A DNA stretch of 34,189 nucleotides from Paraburkholderia lycopersici (GTDB taxonomy: Bacteria > Pseudomonadota > Gammaproteobacteria > Burkholderiales > Burkholderiaceae). Each line of letters begins with the position of its first letter. Positions within the stretch are counted from its first letter, which is position 1. Of the stretch, positions 34,020 to 34,189 are shown piece after piece. The notes beneath the pieces were generated by a model. The model was given only the letters and a program-made list of their open reading frames with translations. It searched no databases and was not told the DNA's origin. The stretch is taken from NCBI RefSeq assembly GCF_900096975.1, contig NZ_FMYQ01000046.1:1-34189 (forward strand), read 5' to 3'. A program made the translations under genes and the position numbers.

Positions 34020-34189
34020 ATGTCAGCAACCGAAGAAGGGCAGGCGGGAGCATCCGGACCTCGCCTCGCATTCGAGCGAAGCGAGTACGACAGCCGCATT
34101 GCCAGGACGCGCAGCGCGATGCAGAAGGCGGGCGTCGAACTGCTGATCGTCACCGATCCGACGAACATGAACTGGCTCACCGGCTACGA
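34020..34189 (+). CDS. doeA: Ectoine hydrolase DoeA/EutD, N-terminal part (cut by window end)
   Basis: The frame from ATG 34020 (or 34017) runs open to the window edge, giving about 56 residues: MSATEEGQAG, then LAFERSEYDSRIARTRSAM, KAGVELLIVTDPTNMNWLTGY. The last block is the creatinase/aminopeptidase P N-domain signature of M24-family proteins. After an ornithine cyclodeaminase-like gene and opposite an Ehu importer, the best match is DoeA, which opens the ectoine ring to N-acetyl-diaminobutyrate. It starts 25 bp after the eutC stop, with GAGAGGG upstream. The catalytic domain is outside the window. Confidence 0.8.
   Translation, partial: MSATEEGQAGASGPRLAFERSEYDSRIARTRSAMQKAGVELLIVTDPTNMNWLTGY

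Noticed and set aside
1..34189. tRNA, rRNA and CRISPR arrays
   Set aside because: No cloverleaf-like sequence ending in a T-arm motif, no rRNA segment and no regularly spaced repeats were recognised by eye.

Overview
The window is GC-rich, with gene content and protein types typical of a Burkholderiaceae member (Paraburkholderia, Caballeronia or Burkholderia). Pointers are a GcvA-type LysR regulator, a Gram-negative trimeric porin, an APC/arcABC arginine cluster and an Ehu/Eut/Doe ectoine locus. The placement comes from recognising protein families by eye, not from a database search.

Layout. 1-5000 is an accessory stretch. It holds an orphan IlvM-like ACT protein, a possible transposase zinc-ribbon fragment, a LysR regulator divergent from a DMT exporter and an SDR oxidoreductase, a decayed IS1182-type transposase, and a small membrane protein in locally AT-richer DNA. 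5085-15073 is a tightly spaced same-strand cluster for arginine dissimilation: adiA (arginine decarboxylase), arcD (antiporter), speF-type ornithine decarboxylase, arcA, arcB, arcC. Upstream lies an ANR/FNR-like box, a perfect 20-bp palindrome and a -10 element with class II geometry, then a truncated TetR gene whose stop overlaps the adiA GTG start. The cluster combines ATP from the deiminase pathway with proton-consuming decarboxylation of arginine and ornithine, sharing one basic amino acid antiporter.

15264-18402 (minus) holds two lipoproteins and a zinc-ribbon membrane protein. Divergent from them, 18783-21668 (plus) encodes an ECF-like sigma factor, a one-TM anti-sigma-like protein and an exported caspase-like (C14) protease with Sel1-like repeats. 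I consider this the least conventional unit of the window: a possible protease-gated envelope stress or cell-death switch.

22269-27440 contains two membrane GGDEF diguanylate cyclases (one with an allosteric I-site, one without) flanking a type III iron-containing alcohol dehydrogenase. 27598-28746 is a porin. 28970-32112 (minus) is an ehuBCDA ectoine/hydroxyectoine ABC importer, and 32996 to the window edge (plus) is eutC followed by the start of doeA. The 880-bp space between the two arms has no recognisable enuR-type regulator.

No tRNA, rRNA or CRISPR array was recognised. Long ORFs antisense to the real genes are GC-driven shadows and were left out.
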